Below are positions 1-7,899 of a stretch of DNA of 59,658 nt, in pieces. The DNA comes from Anaerolineae bacterium. Its GTDB lineage: Bacteria; Chloroflexota; Anaerolineae; JAFGEY01. Under the pieces are notes generated by a model, which was given only the letters and a program-made list of their open reading frames with translations, was not told the DNA's origin and made no database searches. The position numbers and the translations under genes are program-made. Location of the stretch: assembly GCA_016931365.1 (NCBI GenBank), contig JAFGEY010000497.1:1-59658 (forward strand), written 5' to 3'. How positions within the stretch are numbered: position 1 is the stretch's first letter; every line of letters begins with the position of its first letter.

Positions 1-6
1 ACCAGG

Positions 7-2748
7 TTACAGCAGGCCCAGTTCCTCGGCGCGGGCGATTGCTTCGATCCGGCTGCGGGCTCCCAGTTTGGCATAGAGGTTTTTGGCATGGGAGCGGACC
101 GTGTTGACCGAGAGGTAAAGCTGATCGGCAATCTCACGCTGCGTCAGGGCGCTTTTCAAAAGGCGCAGCACTTGCAGCTCGCGCTCGCTCAGCGGCTCGA
201 TCGGGGCAGTTTGCGCGGCAGGTTTGGCTCCGGGCGACGGCATGTGCTGGCCGGCGCACCCCCTGGCCTCGAACGCAGCCATGAGTTGGCGCGCGTAGCC
301 CGTTTCGATATCACGGCGCACTGCCTCGCGCAGCAGCTCGATCATGGGCGGGCCGTGCTCCAGAAAGATCAACGCGTGTCCTGTCGTTTGGGCAATTGTG
401 AGCGCGCGTGCCAACGGCGGCATAGCCTCCGCCGTCCGCCCCAGCACATAGAGGAGGAGCGCCTCAAGTGCCAACACTTCAGCCTGCCATCCGCTCGACT
501 TGTCTGCTGGAGCTTCAATGTGTCCGTCAAGCACGGCCAGAACCGGCAGCAGATCTGGTTTTCCGTGAGCGCGATACTGAGCGATGCGCACCCGCACCAG
601 GCTCTGTAACTCCCAACTGTATTCTCCTGGATCGGCAAGCGCGCATCCATCCGCCCATTGGATGGCCTCATCCAGCCAGCGCGGATCGTTCTCGGCCTGC
701 GCCAGCCAGATGCGGGCGTGCAGCGCGTGGAGATAGCCCGCATCCCAACGGCATGCTTGCAGGGCCTTGTCCATCCAGGCGTGCGCCTCTTGAAAATTGC
801 CCTGCATCCAGTGCAGCCGGGCCAGATCGCGACAGCCGTCAACCTGCACGCCTGGCTCCGCGATCCGCTCGGCCAACTCGATGCCGCGCAAGAGAAGCGG
901 TTCCGCCTGTTCCAACTCGTTCCACTCGACCAGCGTCCTGCCCAGGTAGACATCGATCAGGCAGGCATAGGGCGCAGGCTCGCCTGTTTGCTCGGCGGGC
1001 CGGACCAGCGAGGCGATCGCCTCCCGGCAAATGCGGGCCACAGCGTGCAGGTCGCCCCGATCCCAGGCCTCTCCCGCCTGGATCCCGGCCACGACGAGCG
1101 CGACGGCGTGCCCTTCGGCGATCAACCCAAGCTGCCTGGCTTGCCCAAGCGCCCGCTCCGCAGCTTCCCGGTCGCCCAAACGCTGGTAGGCCTGGGCGAG
1201 ATAAAAGGTGATGGCGCTCCGCGTGTACGTGTCCGCCTCCGGAAGCGTCTGCAGCGCTTCCAGGCAAAGGACAACCACTTTTTCTGGCGCTGCCTGTCGC
1301 TGTGCGATGGTGATACGGAAAAAGCGTGCATTCTCGTTGATCATTTCGTGATCGGTGCGATAGGGACTGCCGGGATCGCTGAGGGGGCGCGGGTTTGCCG
1401 CTGACAGGGCGTGCGCGCGTTCCATCCAGGATATGGCGCGATCGGTCGTTTCGGAAACACTGCCCAAGGTCCAGGCGCGCGCCAGGCAGAGCAGCGGCCT
1501 GGCGCGAACCATTTCTTCGGGCAAGGCATCGATCCAGCGGTCGACGCGCACCACTTCGCCGCGCATCAGGGCCTGCCCGCCATATCGCTCCACCAGACGG
1601 GCCGCCCGCTCATAGTCTGCTGCTGCCAGCGCGTGCGAGATCGCCTCGTGAATCGATCCCTGGCTCTCGTACCACGCGCTGGCCCGCACGTGGCCCTCGG
1701 CGACCTGCTCGAGATGCAGGCTTGCAAGTCGCCTGCGCAGCAGGTCGGCAAAAAGATGGTGATAGCGATACCAGCGCCGCTCGTCGTCCAGGGGCACCAC
1801 GAACAGGTTGGCGCGGTCGAGATAGTCCAGTGTGGTCTGAGAATTGGCTAACCCACCTTCTTGCACCACCGCATCGCAGAGGGGCGCGGTCAGGCGTTCG
1901 AGGATCGAGGTCTGGAGCAGGAACGTTTGCAGCGCATCGTCTTGTTGATCGAGCACCTGTTCGACCAGGTAGTCCAGGACAAAGCGATGGCTGCCGCTGA
2001 AGGCCTGGATAAAGGCCGCTGCGTCCTCTTGCCCGCGCATCGAGAGCGCCGCCATCTGCAGCCCGGCGATCCAGCCTTCCGTGCGCGCGTCGAGCGCGGC
2101 AATATCCTTTGCCGACAGCGCAAACCCCAGCGTGTTGTTGAGAAAGGCCGCCGCCTCTTCAAGAGTAAAGCGCAGGTCTTGGGCGCGCAGCTCGATCATT
2201 TCCTGGCGCGAGCGCAGGAGGGCCAGCGGCCAGGGTGGATCGACGCGGGTGGCGATGACCATATGGGCGTGCGGGGGCAGATGATCGAGCAAAAAGGTCA
2301 GTGCATTGTGGACAACATCTGCCGCGATCTCGTGACCGTCGTCCAGCACGAGCACAATAGCGCCACGACAATCGGCCAGAACGTTGATCAGGTCGATCAG
2401 CATGGCTTCAGTATCTGGCGGCTGCGATGGTTGCACCCGTGCCAGGGCGTTCTGGCCCAAGCCGGGCTCGACTGTCTGGATCGCTGCCGCCAGGTAGGCG
2501 AGGAGTCGGGCAAGATCGTTGTCCTCCTGATCCAGAGAAATCCAGGCGACGCGCGTATCCTGTGCGCAGCCGGCGATCCATTCGCTAAGCAGTGTGGTCT
2601 TGCCGAAACCGGCTGGAGCAGAGAGGAGGGTCAGCTTGCACCCCAGACGCAACCCCGCATCCAGCCGTTCGACCAAATGGGGTCGGAAGACCCACCCGGG
2701 GCGAAGTGGAGGGATATAGAGCTTGGTTTTGAGGAGCGGAATGACCAC
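7..2748 (-). CDS. MalT-like LuxR-family transcriptional regulator (STAND ATPase)
   Basis: Large ATP-dependent transcription activator of the MalT type, 913 aa, the usual length for the family. The N-terminus carries a P-loop (SAPAGFGKTT, about residues 43-52) and a Walker B-like segment ending in Asp136-Asp137. The middle is a long alpha-helical, TPR-like sensor region. The last 65 residues are a LuxR/GerE helix-turn-helix (LSERELQVLRLL, then TQREIADQLYLSVNTVRSH). The start is a GTG at 2748 with AAGG about 6 nt upstream, 12 nt after the stop of the preceding amidohydrolase, so it is probably the last gene of the operon starting at the aminotransferase. MalT homologues bind a small sugar inducer in the TPR region; the ligand here is unknown. 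Regulation of its own operon or of nearby sugar genes is inference. Confidence 0.93.
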   Translation of the reverse strand: MVIPLLKTKLYIPPLRPGWVFRPHLVERLDAGLRLGCKLTLLSAPAGFGKTTLLSEWIAGCAQDTRVAWISLDQEDNDLARLLAYLAAAIQTVEPGLGQNALARVQPSQPPDTEAMLIDLINVLADCRGAIVLVLDDGHEIAADVVHNALTFLLDHLPPHAHMVIATRVDPPWPLALLRSRQEMIELRAQDLRFTLEEAAAFLNNTLGFALSAKDIAALDARTEGWIAGLQMAALSMRGQEDAAAFIQAFSGSHRFVLDYLVEQVLDQQDDALQTFLLQTSILERLTAPLCDAVVQEGGLANSQTTLDYLDRANLFVVPLDDERRWYRYHHLFADLLRRRLASLHLEQVAEGHVRASAWYESQGSIHEAISHALAAADYERAARLVERYGGQALMRGEVVRVDRWIDALPEEMVRARPLLCLARAWTLGSVSETTDRAISWMERAHALSAANPRPLSDPGSPYRTDHEMINENARFFRITIAQRQAAPEKVVVLCLEALQTLPEADTYTRSAITFYLAQAYQRLGDREAAERALGQARQLGLIAEGHAVALVVAGIQAGEAWDRGDLHAVARICREAIASLVRPAEQTGEPAPYACLIDVYLGRTLVEWNELEQAEPLLLRGIELAERIAEPGVQVDGCRDLARLHWMQGNFQEAHAWMDKALQACRWDAGYLHALHARIWLAQAENDPRWLDEAIQWADGCALADPGEYSWELQSLVRVRIAQYRAHGKPDLLPVLAVLDGHIEAPADKSSGWQAEVLALEALLLYVLGRTAEAMPPLARALTIAQTTGHALIFLEHGPPMIELLREAVRRDIETGYARQLMAAFEARGCAGQHMPSPGAKPAAQTAPIEPLSERELQVLRLLKSALTQREIADQLYLSVNTVRSHAKNLYAKLGARSRIEAIARAEELGLL

Positions 2749-2760
2749 GCTGCCTTACCT

Positions 2761-3573
2761 TTATATTTCGAAAAGCTGCTCGGCATTGCGATGCAGGATC
2801 GCGTGCCGATCCTCGTCCGTGATGCGCGCGCCGAGCACGCAGCCCACGGCGTACAGCGAGTCAAACCAGGGCAGATCGTTGCCAAACAGCACCTTGTGCG
2901 CGCCGCAGCCGGCGACCATCCGCTCCAACAGGCCGTTGTAGGCATAGGCGGCGGTCAGCTCCAGGTACAGGTTGGGGTGTGCCGCCGACAGGGCGATTGC
3001 GTTCTTCCAGTCGCCATAGCACGAGTGTCCGGCCAAAAAAGGCACATTGGGATAGGTTTCGACGATCTCGCGCACCTGCCGGGTGCCGCACAGGCCGTCA
3101 GCGCCCCAGGTGTGCGACAGCACCGGGATGCGCTGCGCATCGACAAACTCGAACAGGGGGCGGTAGCCGTCGCCGGTCAGGCTGTATTTGTGCCCACTGG
3201 GGTGAATCTTGAACCCAACAAAGCCGCGCGTCTGCCAGAAGTCGAATCCGGCAATGTCGCGTTGGGCCTGCTCCGGGTAGTTGGGGTTGATCACCAGGTA
3301 GCCGCGAAAGCGATCCGGGTGGGTGGCGATCAGATCGGCGACCAGTTCATTGCCGCGCAGTGGATCGACCAGCGCCGTGTGCCCGCTGACCACGGCCAGC
3401 CGCACGCCGGCACGATCCATGACCGACAGCATCGCCGCCGCCTCGCCGCGTCCAGGAAAATAGATGCCATTGAATGGCCCGTAGTGAGCGTGGGTGTCGA
3501 AAATCGGGCAGTCAGCGACGCGGCCTTGCGCCCAGAATGTTTGTAACAATCTCGATTCGTTGGCCGGTTTCAT
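2761..3573 (-). CDS. Metal-dependent amidohydrolase (amidohydrolase_2, TIM barrel)
   Basis: A 270-aa TIM-barrel hydrolase of the amidohydrolase_2 superfamily. The expected metal ligands are all present: DTHAH near the N-terminus, a His in LSHTWG, a His in AGHS and the late Asp in FGNDLPW. Members include lactonases, decarboxylases and uronate-related hydrolases, so the substrate cannot be read from motifs. The ATG at 3573 follows GGAGGTG and overlaps the stop of the upstream gene by 4 nt (ATGA), so the two are probably translationally coupled. The reading frame extends further upstream, but that extension is arginine-rich and overlaps the neighbour, so I rejected it. With sugar-acting genes nearby, a sugar lactonase role is possible but unproven. 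Confidence 0.88.
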   Translation of the reverse strand: MKPANESRLLQTFWAQGRVADCPIFDTHAHYGPFNGIYFPGRGEAAAMLSVMDRAGVRLAVVSGHTALVDPLRGNELVADLIATHPDRFRGYLVINPNYPEQAQRDIAGFDFWQTRGFVGFKIHPSGHKYSLTGDGYRPLFEFVDAQRIPVLSHTWGADGLCGTRQVREIVETYPNVPFLAGHSCYGDWKNAIALSAAHPNLYLELTAAYAYNGLLERMVAGCGAHKVLFGNDLPWFDSLYAVGCVLGARITDEDRHAILHRNAEQLFEI

Positions 3574-4313
3574 AACCGCACCTCCGTCAGCAGGCGTTTC
3601 AGGTTGCCGCCGGCAATGGCCGCGATCGCGTCTGTGTCGATGTCGGTGTGCAAGAGCTGCATCAGTGCACCGCCCATATAGCGCGTGGGATATTGCGAAC
3701 CGAAAAGCCATCGCTCCGCACCGTAGGTATTCACAAAATCGCGCAGTCCGTGTGCCAGTTCATAATGCGAGGTTTCCAGATACAGGTTGGGGTATTTTTC
3801 AATCAATGGACGAAAATAACGGTCTTCGCCCCACACCGACTGATCGGTGGCGACCAGGGTCAGTTCGGGAAAATCGGCCAGCAGCGCGCCGATCGCCGAC
3901 CAGCCAAACTCGGTCAATGGCACAAAGAGCGGGATACGGCGCGCGACCAGCGTTTCCAGCAGTGGCCCAAAGGTCATCACGTCGAGCAGATAGTGGTGCT
4001 CGGCCGGCCAGGCCCACAGCGCGCGCACGCTGTTTTCGCGCATGCCGGCAAGCAGATCATCGACCGGCATCTCGCCTGTCTGCGCAGGCAGGATCGCCCA
4101 GGCAGGGTGCAGTCGCGGCTGGCCCTTGATCTGCTCGATCAGCAATGGGTTGCCGATCAGCGGCGACTCGTCATGCTGTGCGGCGCAGGTAACCAGCGCT
4201 TCGTCAATGCCGTTGTGATCCATCTCATCGAGCAGGGTTTGAGCGGTCTCAGCGTAACTCAGCGCCGGTACGCTGGGGCGGCCAAAAGAAACGTTGCAGT
4301 CGAAAAAGAACAT
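3570..4313 (-). CDS. Amidohydrolase-fold protein with lost metal ligands
   Basis: A 247-aa protein of the same fold and order as the next gene, but without the catalytic metal residues. The DxHxH motif reads FDCNVSFG, the middle His positions read PLTEFGWS and VATDQSVWG, and the terminal Asp motif FGND reads FGSQYP. The surrounding signatures (NLYLETS, WLFGS, GNLKRLL) keep family spacing, so this is an intact fold rather than a broken gene. The ATG at 4313 has a strong AAAGGAGG. It overlaps the catalytic paralogue by 4 nt. I infer a non-catalytic partner or a subfamily with different chemistry; a heterodimer with the neighbour is plausible. Confidence 0.85.
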   Translation of the reverse strand: MFFFDCNVSFGRPSVPALSYAETAQTLLDEMDHNGIDEALVTCAAQHDESPLIGNPLLIEQIKGQPRLHPAWAILPAQTGEMPVDDLLAGMRENSVRALWAWPAEHHYLLDVMTFGPLLETLVARRIPLFVPLTEFGWSAIGALLADFPELTLVATDQSVWGEDRYFRPLIEKYPNLYLETSHYELAHGLRDFVNTYGAERWLFGSQYPTRYMGGALMQLLHTDIDTDAIAAIAGGNLKRLLTEVRL

Positions 4314-4330
4314 AGAACACCTCCTTTGCT

Positions 4331-5509
4331 TTATATCGCTTCTGCCGCGTCGAGCAGTTTGGCGATCAGCTCGCGCACCTGGTCGTCCGTCCAGAATGGA
4401 TCGGTGGCAATGGCGACCGTGCGGGCCAGGATGTCCAGCGTGTTGGGGCACATATCTTTGCTGTAGGTCACGTCGCCGGTATAGTGCGGCGGACTCCAGA
4501 CATCCCACTTGGGGCTGACGTTGGCGCGATTGATCACAAATTCCCAGTTGGCATAGACGTGACGCCCGGTGTTGATCGGCCGCCCCGCGTCGACGTCGCG
4601 TTCTTCCAATGCCGCCTCAAAACGCGCCGCCGTGTCGATGTCGCCGAATTGCAGGTGCAGCGTCGTGCCGCAGTCGCCGTCGGCGTCGTTTTGCGGGGCG
4701 GGGGGCAGCGCGCCCGATACGGCTTTGTAGACTTGTTTTTTGATCGGACGCATGCCGCCGAGAAAGGTGTCGAGGCGGCTCAACTGCACCAGTGCGAACG
4801 CGCCGAGCACTTCGCTCATCCGGTAGTTGATGCCGGGAATAAATTCGATCCGAGTGCCCTCGTTCCGCCCCCAAAAACTGACTCCGCAGTCGTGATGCAT
4901 GCGCATGCGGTCGAAAACGGTGCGGTCGCGGGTCACAGCGACGCCGCCCTCGCCTATGCCGATGATCTTGTAATAGTTGAGGCTGTACGCGCCCGCGTCG
5001 CCCAGGCAGCCCAACGGCTGTCCCCGGTATGCCCCGCCGATCGCCTGGCAGGCGTCTTCGATCACGTACAAACCGTGTTCGCGGGCCAGTTCGAGCAGCG
5101 GGCCGAGGTTGCAGGGGATGCCGGCCATGTGCACGGGAATGATCGCTTTGGTGCGCGGCGTAATTTTACGACGCACGTCGGCCACATCGAGGGTCAGCGT
5201 CTCGTCGATCTCGGCGATCACCGGCACGGCGCGCGCATCGAGCACGGCGGCTGCCGTGGCAATAAACGTATAACCGGGCACGATCACCTCGTCGCCTGGC
5301 CCGATGCCCAGCCCGATCAGCGAGCAGATCAACGCCGCTGTGCCCGAAGTAACGGCGACGGCATAGGGCACCTGCATCCGTTCGGCCCATTTCTGCTCAA
5401 ACTGCTCTACTTGGCGCAGCGTTTGGCTCTCACCGCCGTAGCGGAACAGCCAGCCCGATTCCAAAACCTTGCCGATGGCTTCCAGTTCTTCCTGACCGAA
5501 TTTATACAT
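4331..5509 (-). CDS. DegT/DnrJ/EryC1/StrS family PLP aminotransferase
   Basis: A 392-aa fold-type I PLP enzyme of the family that usually transaminates nucleotide-linked keto-sugars. Visible hallmarks are TSGTAAL (phosphate-binding loop), GDEVIVPGYTFIATAAA, VIEDACQAIGG (the Asp pairing with the PLP pyridine) and SLNYYKIIGIGEGG, whose Lys is the expected Schiff-base residue. The ATG at 5509 follows AAAAGGAG. It is the first gene of the minus-strand operon that continues through both amidohydrolase-fold genes to the MalT-like regulator. A sugar substrate is likely from the family, but some members act on other carbonyls and no dedicated nucleotide-sugar partner lies in this operon. Confidence 0.9.
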   Translation of the reverse strand: MYKFGQEELEAIGKVLESGWLFRYGGESQTLRQVEQFEQKWAERMQVPYAVAVTSGTAALICSLIGLGIGPGDEVIVPGYTFIATAAAVLDARAVPVIAEIDETLTLDVADVRRKITPRTKAIIPVHMAGIPCNLGPLLELAREHGLYVIEDACQAIGGAYRGQPLGCLGDAGAYSLNYYKIIGIGEGGVAVTRDRTVFDRMRMHHDCGVSFWGRNEGTRIEFIPGINYRMSEVLGAFALVQLSRLDTFLGGMRPIKKQVYKAVSGALPPAPQNDADGDCGTTLHLQFGDIDTAARFEAALEERDVDAGRPINTGRHVYANWEFVINRANVSPKWDVWSPPHYTGDVTYSKDMCPNTLDILARTVAIATDPFWTDDQVRELIAKLLDAAEAI

Positions 5510-5558
5510 CAGACGCTCCTTTTCTGTGCGAGATGCGGGGGAAACGCGAGTAATGGGT

Positions 5559-5588
5559 ATTTTACACCTATATCTGAACAGTGTCGAA
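5559..5588 (-). promoter_or_regulatory. Candidate promoter for the aminotransferase operon
   Basis: Read on the minus strand, TTCGAC and TAAAAT are separated by 18 nt, upstream of the ATG at 5509. The -35 is weak and the -10 is good, so this is a modest candidate. Confidence 0.4.
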
Positions 5589-5594
5589 TCTGGC

Positions 5595-5623
5595 TTGACA
5601 GGTACCACTGCCTGTGGTACTGT
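5595..5623 (+). promoter_or_regulatory. Promoter with inverted-repeat operator in its spacer
   Basis: A perfect -35 TTGACA (5595-5600) is followed after 17 nt by TACTGT (5618-5623). The inverted repeat GTACCAC-TGCCT-GTGGTAC (5602-5620) fills the spacer almost exactly, where a bound repressor would block polymerase. It drives the HEPN-like gene and, through overlap, pyruvate kinase. The cognate regulator is not identifiable. Confidence 0.6.
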
Positions 5624-5657
5624 TGTGGCAAACAAGATACCCCTGATGTGAGGTCGA

Positions 5658-6350
5658 ATGATAGAATTTCCTTTCCAGAGCTCGATTGTGCAGGCGATGA
5701 TCCATCTGGCGCAAGGCATCGAAGTGGGGCCGGAGGCCGAAATCCAGCAGTTTTTGTGCTATTGGACCGCTTTTGAGGCGATCTGTGCTGCGTTGGGCCA
5801 ACGCGCCGGGTTAAAACCTGGTTTTGTGCTGCGTCGCAACGGCACGATGCAGACGCGCAAACTGGGCAAGCTCAAGATCGTCGAGGTCGATGTGCCGTCT
5901 CAAGAGGCCCAGATCGATGCGGCGTTCAGTCACTTTTCTGACGATCTGAAACATCGTTTGATCCTGCACCCAGGTGCCGCTTTTTTTGCCGAGCGCACGC
6001 CGACCTGGGGAGATCGAGCTATCGAGGTGGATGGGTTCGGGCAGCGGTTGAACGGCGTCATCGATGTGGGACGCACCGTCGACCGGCGCTACCCGGTGTG
6101 GAGTCCGCTTCAACTTGTCTTGTACCGGCAGTATGTCCGGCAGGGTGGCGACGACAAGACGCGCGATCTGCTGGCCCGGCAGGTGATCGGCATTTTGCAG
6201 GCCGTGCGCCGGAATCTTGTCCAGGATGCAGTGCATCCTGACGCGGCGCAGACAGACCAGGAAAACAGCGCGCCGGTGGTGCATCACGCGCTGGCTTTGC
6301 TCAGGCTGGTTGTTACAGAGTTTATCGACGAGGGACGGTACAATGCGTAA
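5658..6350 (+). CDS. HEPN-like protein of unknown function
   Basis: A 230-aa soluble protein with no confident family. An early helix, FLCYWTAFEAICAAL (32-46), resembles the first helix of Apea-like HEPN domains. A late segment, QAVRRNLVQDAVHPD (181-195), followed by a helix with ALALLRLVV, resembles the HEPN pattern Arg-Asn-Leu-(Phe-His-Gly). In this protein the His lies 8 residues after Arg185 instead of the usual 4-6. HEPN domains are often RNases or toxin and CRISPR-associated components, but many are inactive structural domains. The ATG at 5658 follows GAGG. The last 8 nt overlap the start of pyruvate kinase, so the pair is probably co-translated. The HEPN call is inference from pattern. 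Confidence 0.6.
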   Translation: MIEFPFQSSIVQAMIHLAQGIEVGPEAEIQQFLCYWTAFEAICAALGQRAGLKPGFVLRRNGTMQTRKLGKLKIVEVDVPSQEAQIDAAFSHFSDDLKHRLILHPGAAFFAERTPTWGDRAIEVDGFGQRLNGVIDVGRTVDRRYPVWSPLQLVLYRQYVRQGGDDKTRDLLARQVIGILQAVRRNLVQDAVHPDAAQTDQENSAPVVHHALALLRLVVTEFIDEGRYNA

Positions 6351-7764
6351 AACAAAAATCATTTGCACAATCGGCCCGGCGAGCCGTGCCCCCGAGATAC
6401 TGCGCCAGATGATCGCCGCCGGGATGGATGTAGCCCGGCTCAACCTATCGCATGACAATCTCGGCGTTCACACGGAAAACGTGTCCGGGATTCGCGCTGC
6501 GTCCGAAGAGATGGATCGACCGGTCGCCATCCTGATCGATCTGCAAGGCCCCAAGTTGCGCGTCGGGCAAATGCAGGCCGGCGGCGTCGAACTGATCGAC
6601 GGGCAGAGCGTGACACTGACCACACGCGGAATCGTCGGCGAAAGCCCGGACGCACTGCCCGTCCAGTTTGCCGATCTGCCCCAGGTTGTCCAGCCCGGCG
6701 ACCGCATCCTGATCGACGACGGGATGATCGAGCTACAAGTTCTTTCAACGGCGGCGGCCGAGGTGTCCTGCCTGGTGGTGGACGGCGGCATCCTGCAAAC
6801 GAACAAGGGCATGAACCTGCCGCGCACGCCGCCCGGCATCAGTTCGATCACTCCCAAAGACCGCACCGACCTGGAATGGGCCATCCAGCAGCAGGTCGAT
6901 TGGGTGGCGCTCTCTTTTGTGCGCACTGCCGACGATGTGCGCCGGCTCAAGACGCTGATCCGCGATTTGACCCCGCCCGATCAACCGATCATCCCGGTGA
7001 TGGCCAAGATCGAAAAGCCGCAAGCGCTGGAAAATATCGACGCGATTGTGGCCGAGGCGGACGCCATGATGGTCGCGCGCGGCGACCTGGGCGTGGAAAT
7101 TCCGGCCGAAGAGGTGCCGATGGCTCAAAAACGGATCATTCGGGCCTGCAATGCGGCCGGCATGCCGGTGGTAACGGCCACACAGATGCTCGATTCGATG
7201 ATCCGCAACCCGCGCCCCACCCGCGCCGAAGTCTCTGACGTGGCGAATGCTATCCTAGACGGCACCGATGCGATCATGTTGTCCGGCGAAACGTCGATCG
7301 GCTCATTTCCGGTGCGGGTGATTGGGACGATGGATCGCATTGCGCGCGAGGTAGAGGGACACCGCATTGGGTTGGATTTTATATCCCTCCAGGACGCACC
7401 GACGATCGCCAATGCTGTGACCCGCGCCGCACGCGAGATCGCCCACGATGTCAACGCGACGGCTATCATCACGCCGACGACCTCCGGCTACACGGCGCGA
7501 CTCATGTCGGCCTACCGCCCGCAGTCGCCGATCATTGCCACCACCGCCGACGCGATCGTGCAACGCCAGTTGATGCTCTACTGGGGCGTCACGCCGCTTT
7601 TTGCGCCGCGCGCGTCGTTTACGGACGAGATGATCGCCCAGGCAATCCGGGTAGTCAGAGATAAAAGTCTGGTGCAAATTGGTGATACGGTGGTCATCAC
7701 CGCCGGTGCGTCCGGCTCTGCGCCGGGCACCACCAACCTGGTGCAGGTTGTGGTTGTCGGGTAG
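6343..7764 (+). CDS. pyk: Pyruvate kinase
   Basis: Catalyses phosphoenolpyruvate + ADP to pyruvate + ATP, the last step of glycolysis. The 473-aa length is normal. Signatures in order are KTKIICTIGPAS at the N-terminus, NLSHDN, the LIDLQGPKLRVG loop, VMAKIEKPQALENID (the catalytic Lys region), MVARGDLGVEIP (Mg/substrate binding), TATQMLDSM (active-site helix), AILDGTDAIMLSGETSIG, and the C-terminal allosteric-type domain. The ATG at 6343 overlaps the upstream HEPN-like gene by 8 nt and has no promoter of its own in sight, so it appears to depend on the promoter at 5595-5623. Ordinary housekeeping gene; only the coupling is unusual. Confidence 0.98.
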   Translation: MRKTKIICTIGPASRAPEILRQMIAAGMDVARLNLSHDNLGVHTENVSGIRAASEEMDRPVAILIDLQGPKLRVGQMQAGGVELIDGQSVTLTTRGIVGESPDALPVQFADLPQVVQPGDRILIDDGMIELQVLSTAAAEVSCLVVDGGILQTNKGMNLPRTPPGISSITPKDRTDLEWAIQQQVDWVALSFVRTADDVRRLKTLIRDLTPPDQPIIPVMAKIEKPQALENIDAIVAEADAMMVARGDLGVEIPAEEVPMAQKRIIRACNAAGMPVVTATQMLDSMIRNPRPTRAEVSDVANAILDGTDAIMLSGETSIGSFPVRVIGTMDRIAREVEGHRIGLDFISLQDAPTIANAVTRAAREIAHDVNATAIITPTTSGYTARLMSAYRPQSPIIATTADAIVQRQLMLYWGVTPLFAPRASFTDEMIAQAIRVVRDKSLVQIGDTVVITAGASGSAPGTTNLVQVVVVG

Positions 7765-7769
7765 ACAAC

Positions 7770-7803
7770 AAGCCGCCCTATGCGACAAAACATAGGACGG
7801 CTT
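7770..7803. terminator. Stem-loop after pyruvate kinase
   Basis: AAGCCGCCCTATG pairs with CATAGGACGGCTT around an 8-nt loop, with one G-T position. It begins 6 nt after the pyk stop. There is no clear T-run on either strand, so termination strength is uncertain. It sits between the convergent pyk and the GH29 remnant. Confidence 0.55.
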
Positions 7804-7806
7804 GCA

Positions 7807-7899
7807 GAGGGTATACTTGTCGATCGGGTCTTTGATGTGGTCGAACCACTTGTCGTGTCACCAAGAGTTGGACGTGTACCAGTTTTCGCCGTCTTGGGG
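7807..7899 (-). pseudogene. Remnant of a GH29 alpha-L-fucosidase
   Basis: Read on the minus strand in the frame of 7882-7884 downwards, this stretch gives GENWYTSNSW, a TGA stop, then HDKWFDHIKDPIDKYTL. It matches residues about 204-229 of the intact fucosidase at 11081-12517 (GEWYTSNSWWHERW, then YTYVKELIDVYH). One conserved Trp codon has become TGA. The remnant starts directly after the stop codon of the aldo/keto reductase and ends near the stem-loop at 7770-7803. It is too short to be a gene and is best read as the leftover of a deleted fourth GH29 copy just before the catalytic Asp region. Confidence 0.7.

Noticed and set aside
1861..3546. A 561-codon open frame on the plus strand opposite the MalT-like regulator and an amidohydrolase
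   Set aside because: It is the complement of two well-supported minus-strand genes, has no family motif and no clear ribosome site. High GC gives such antisense frames.
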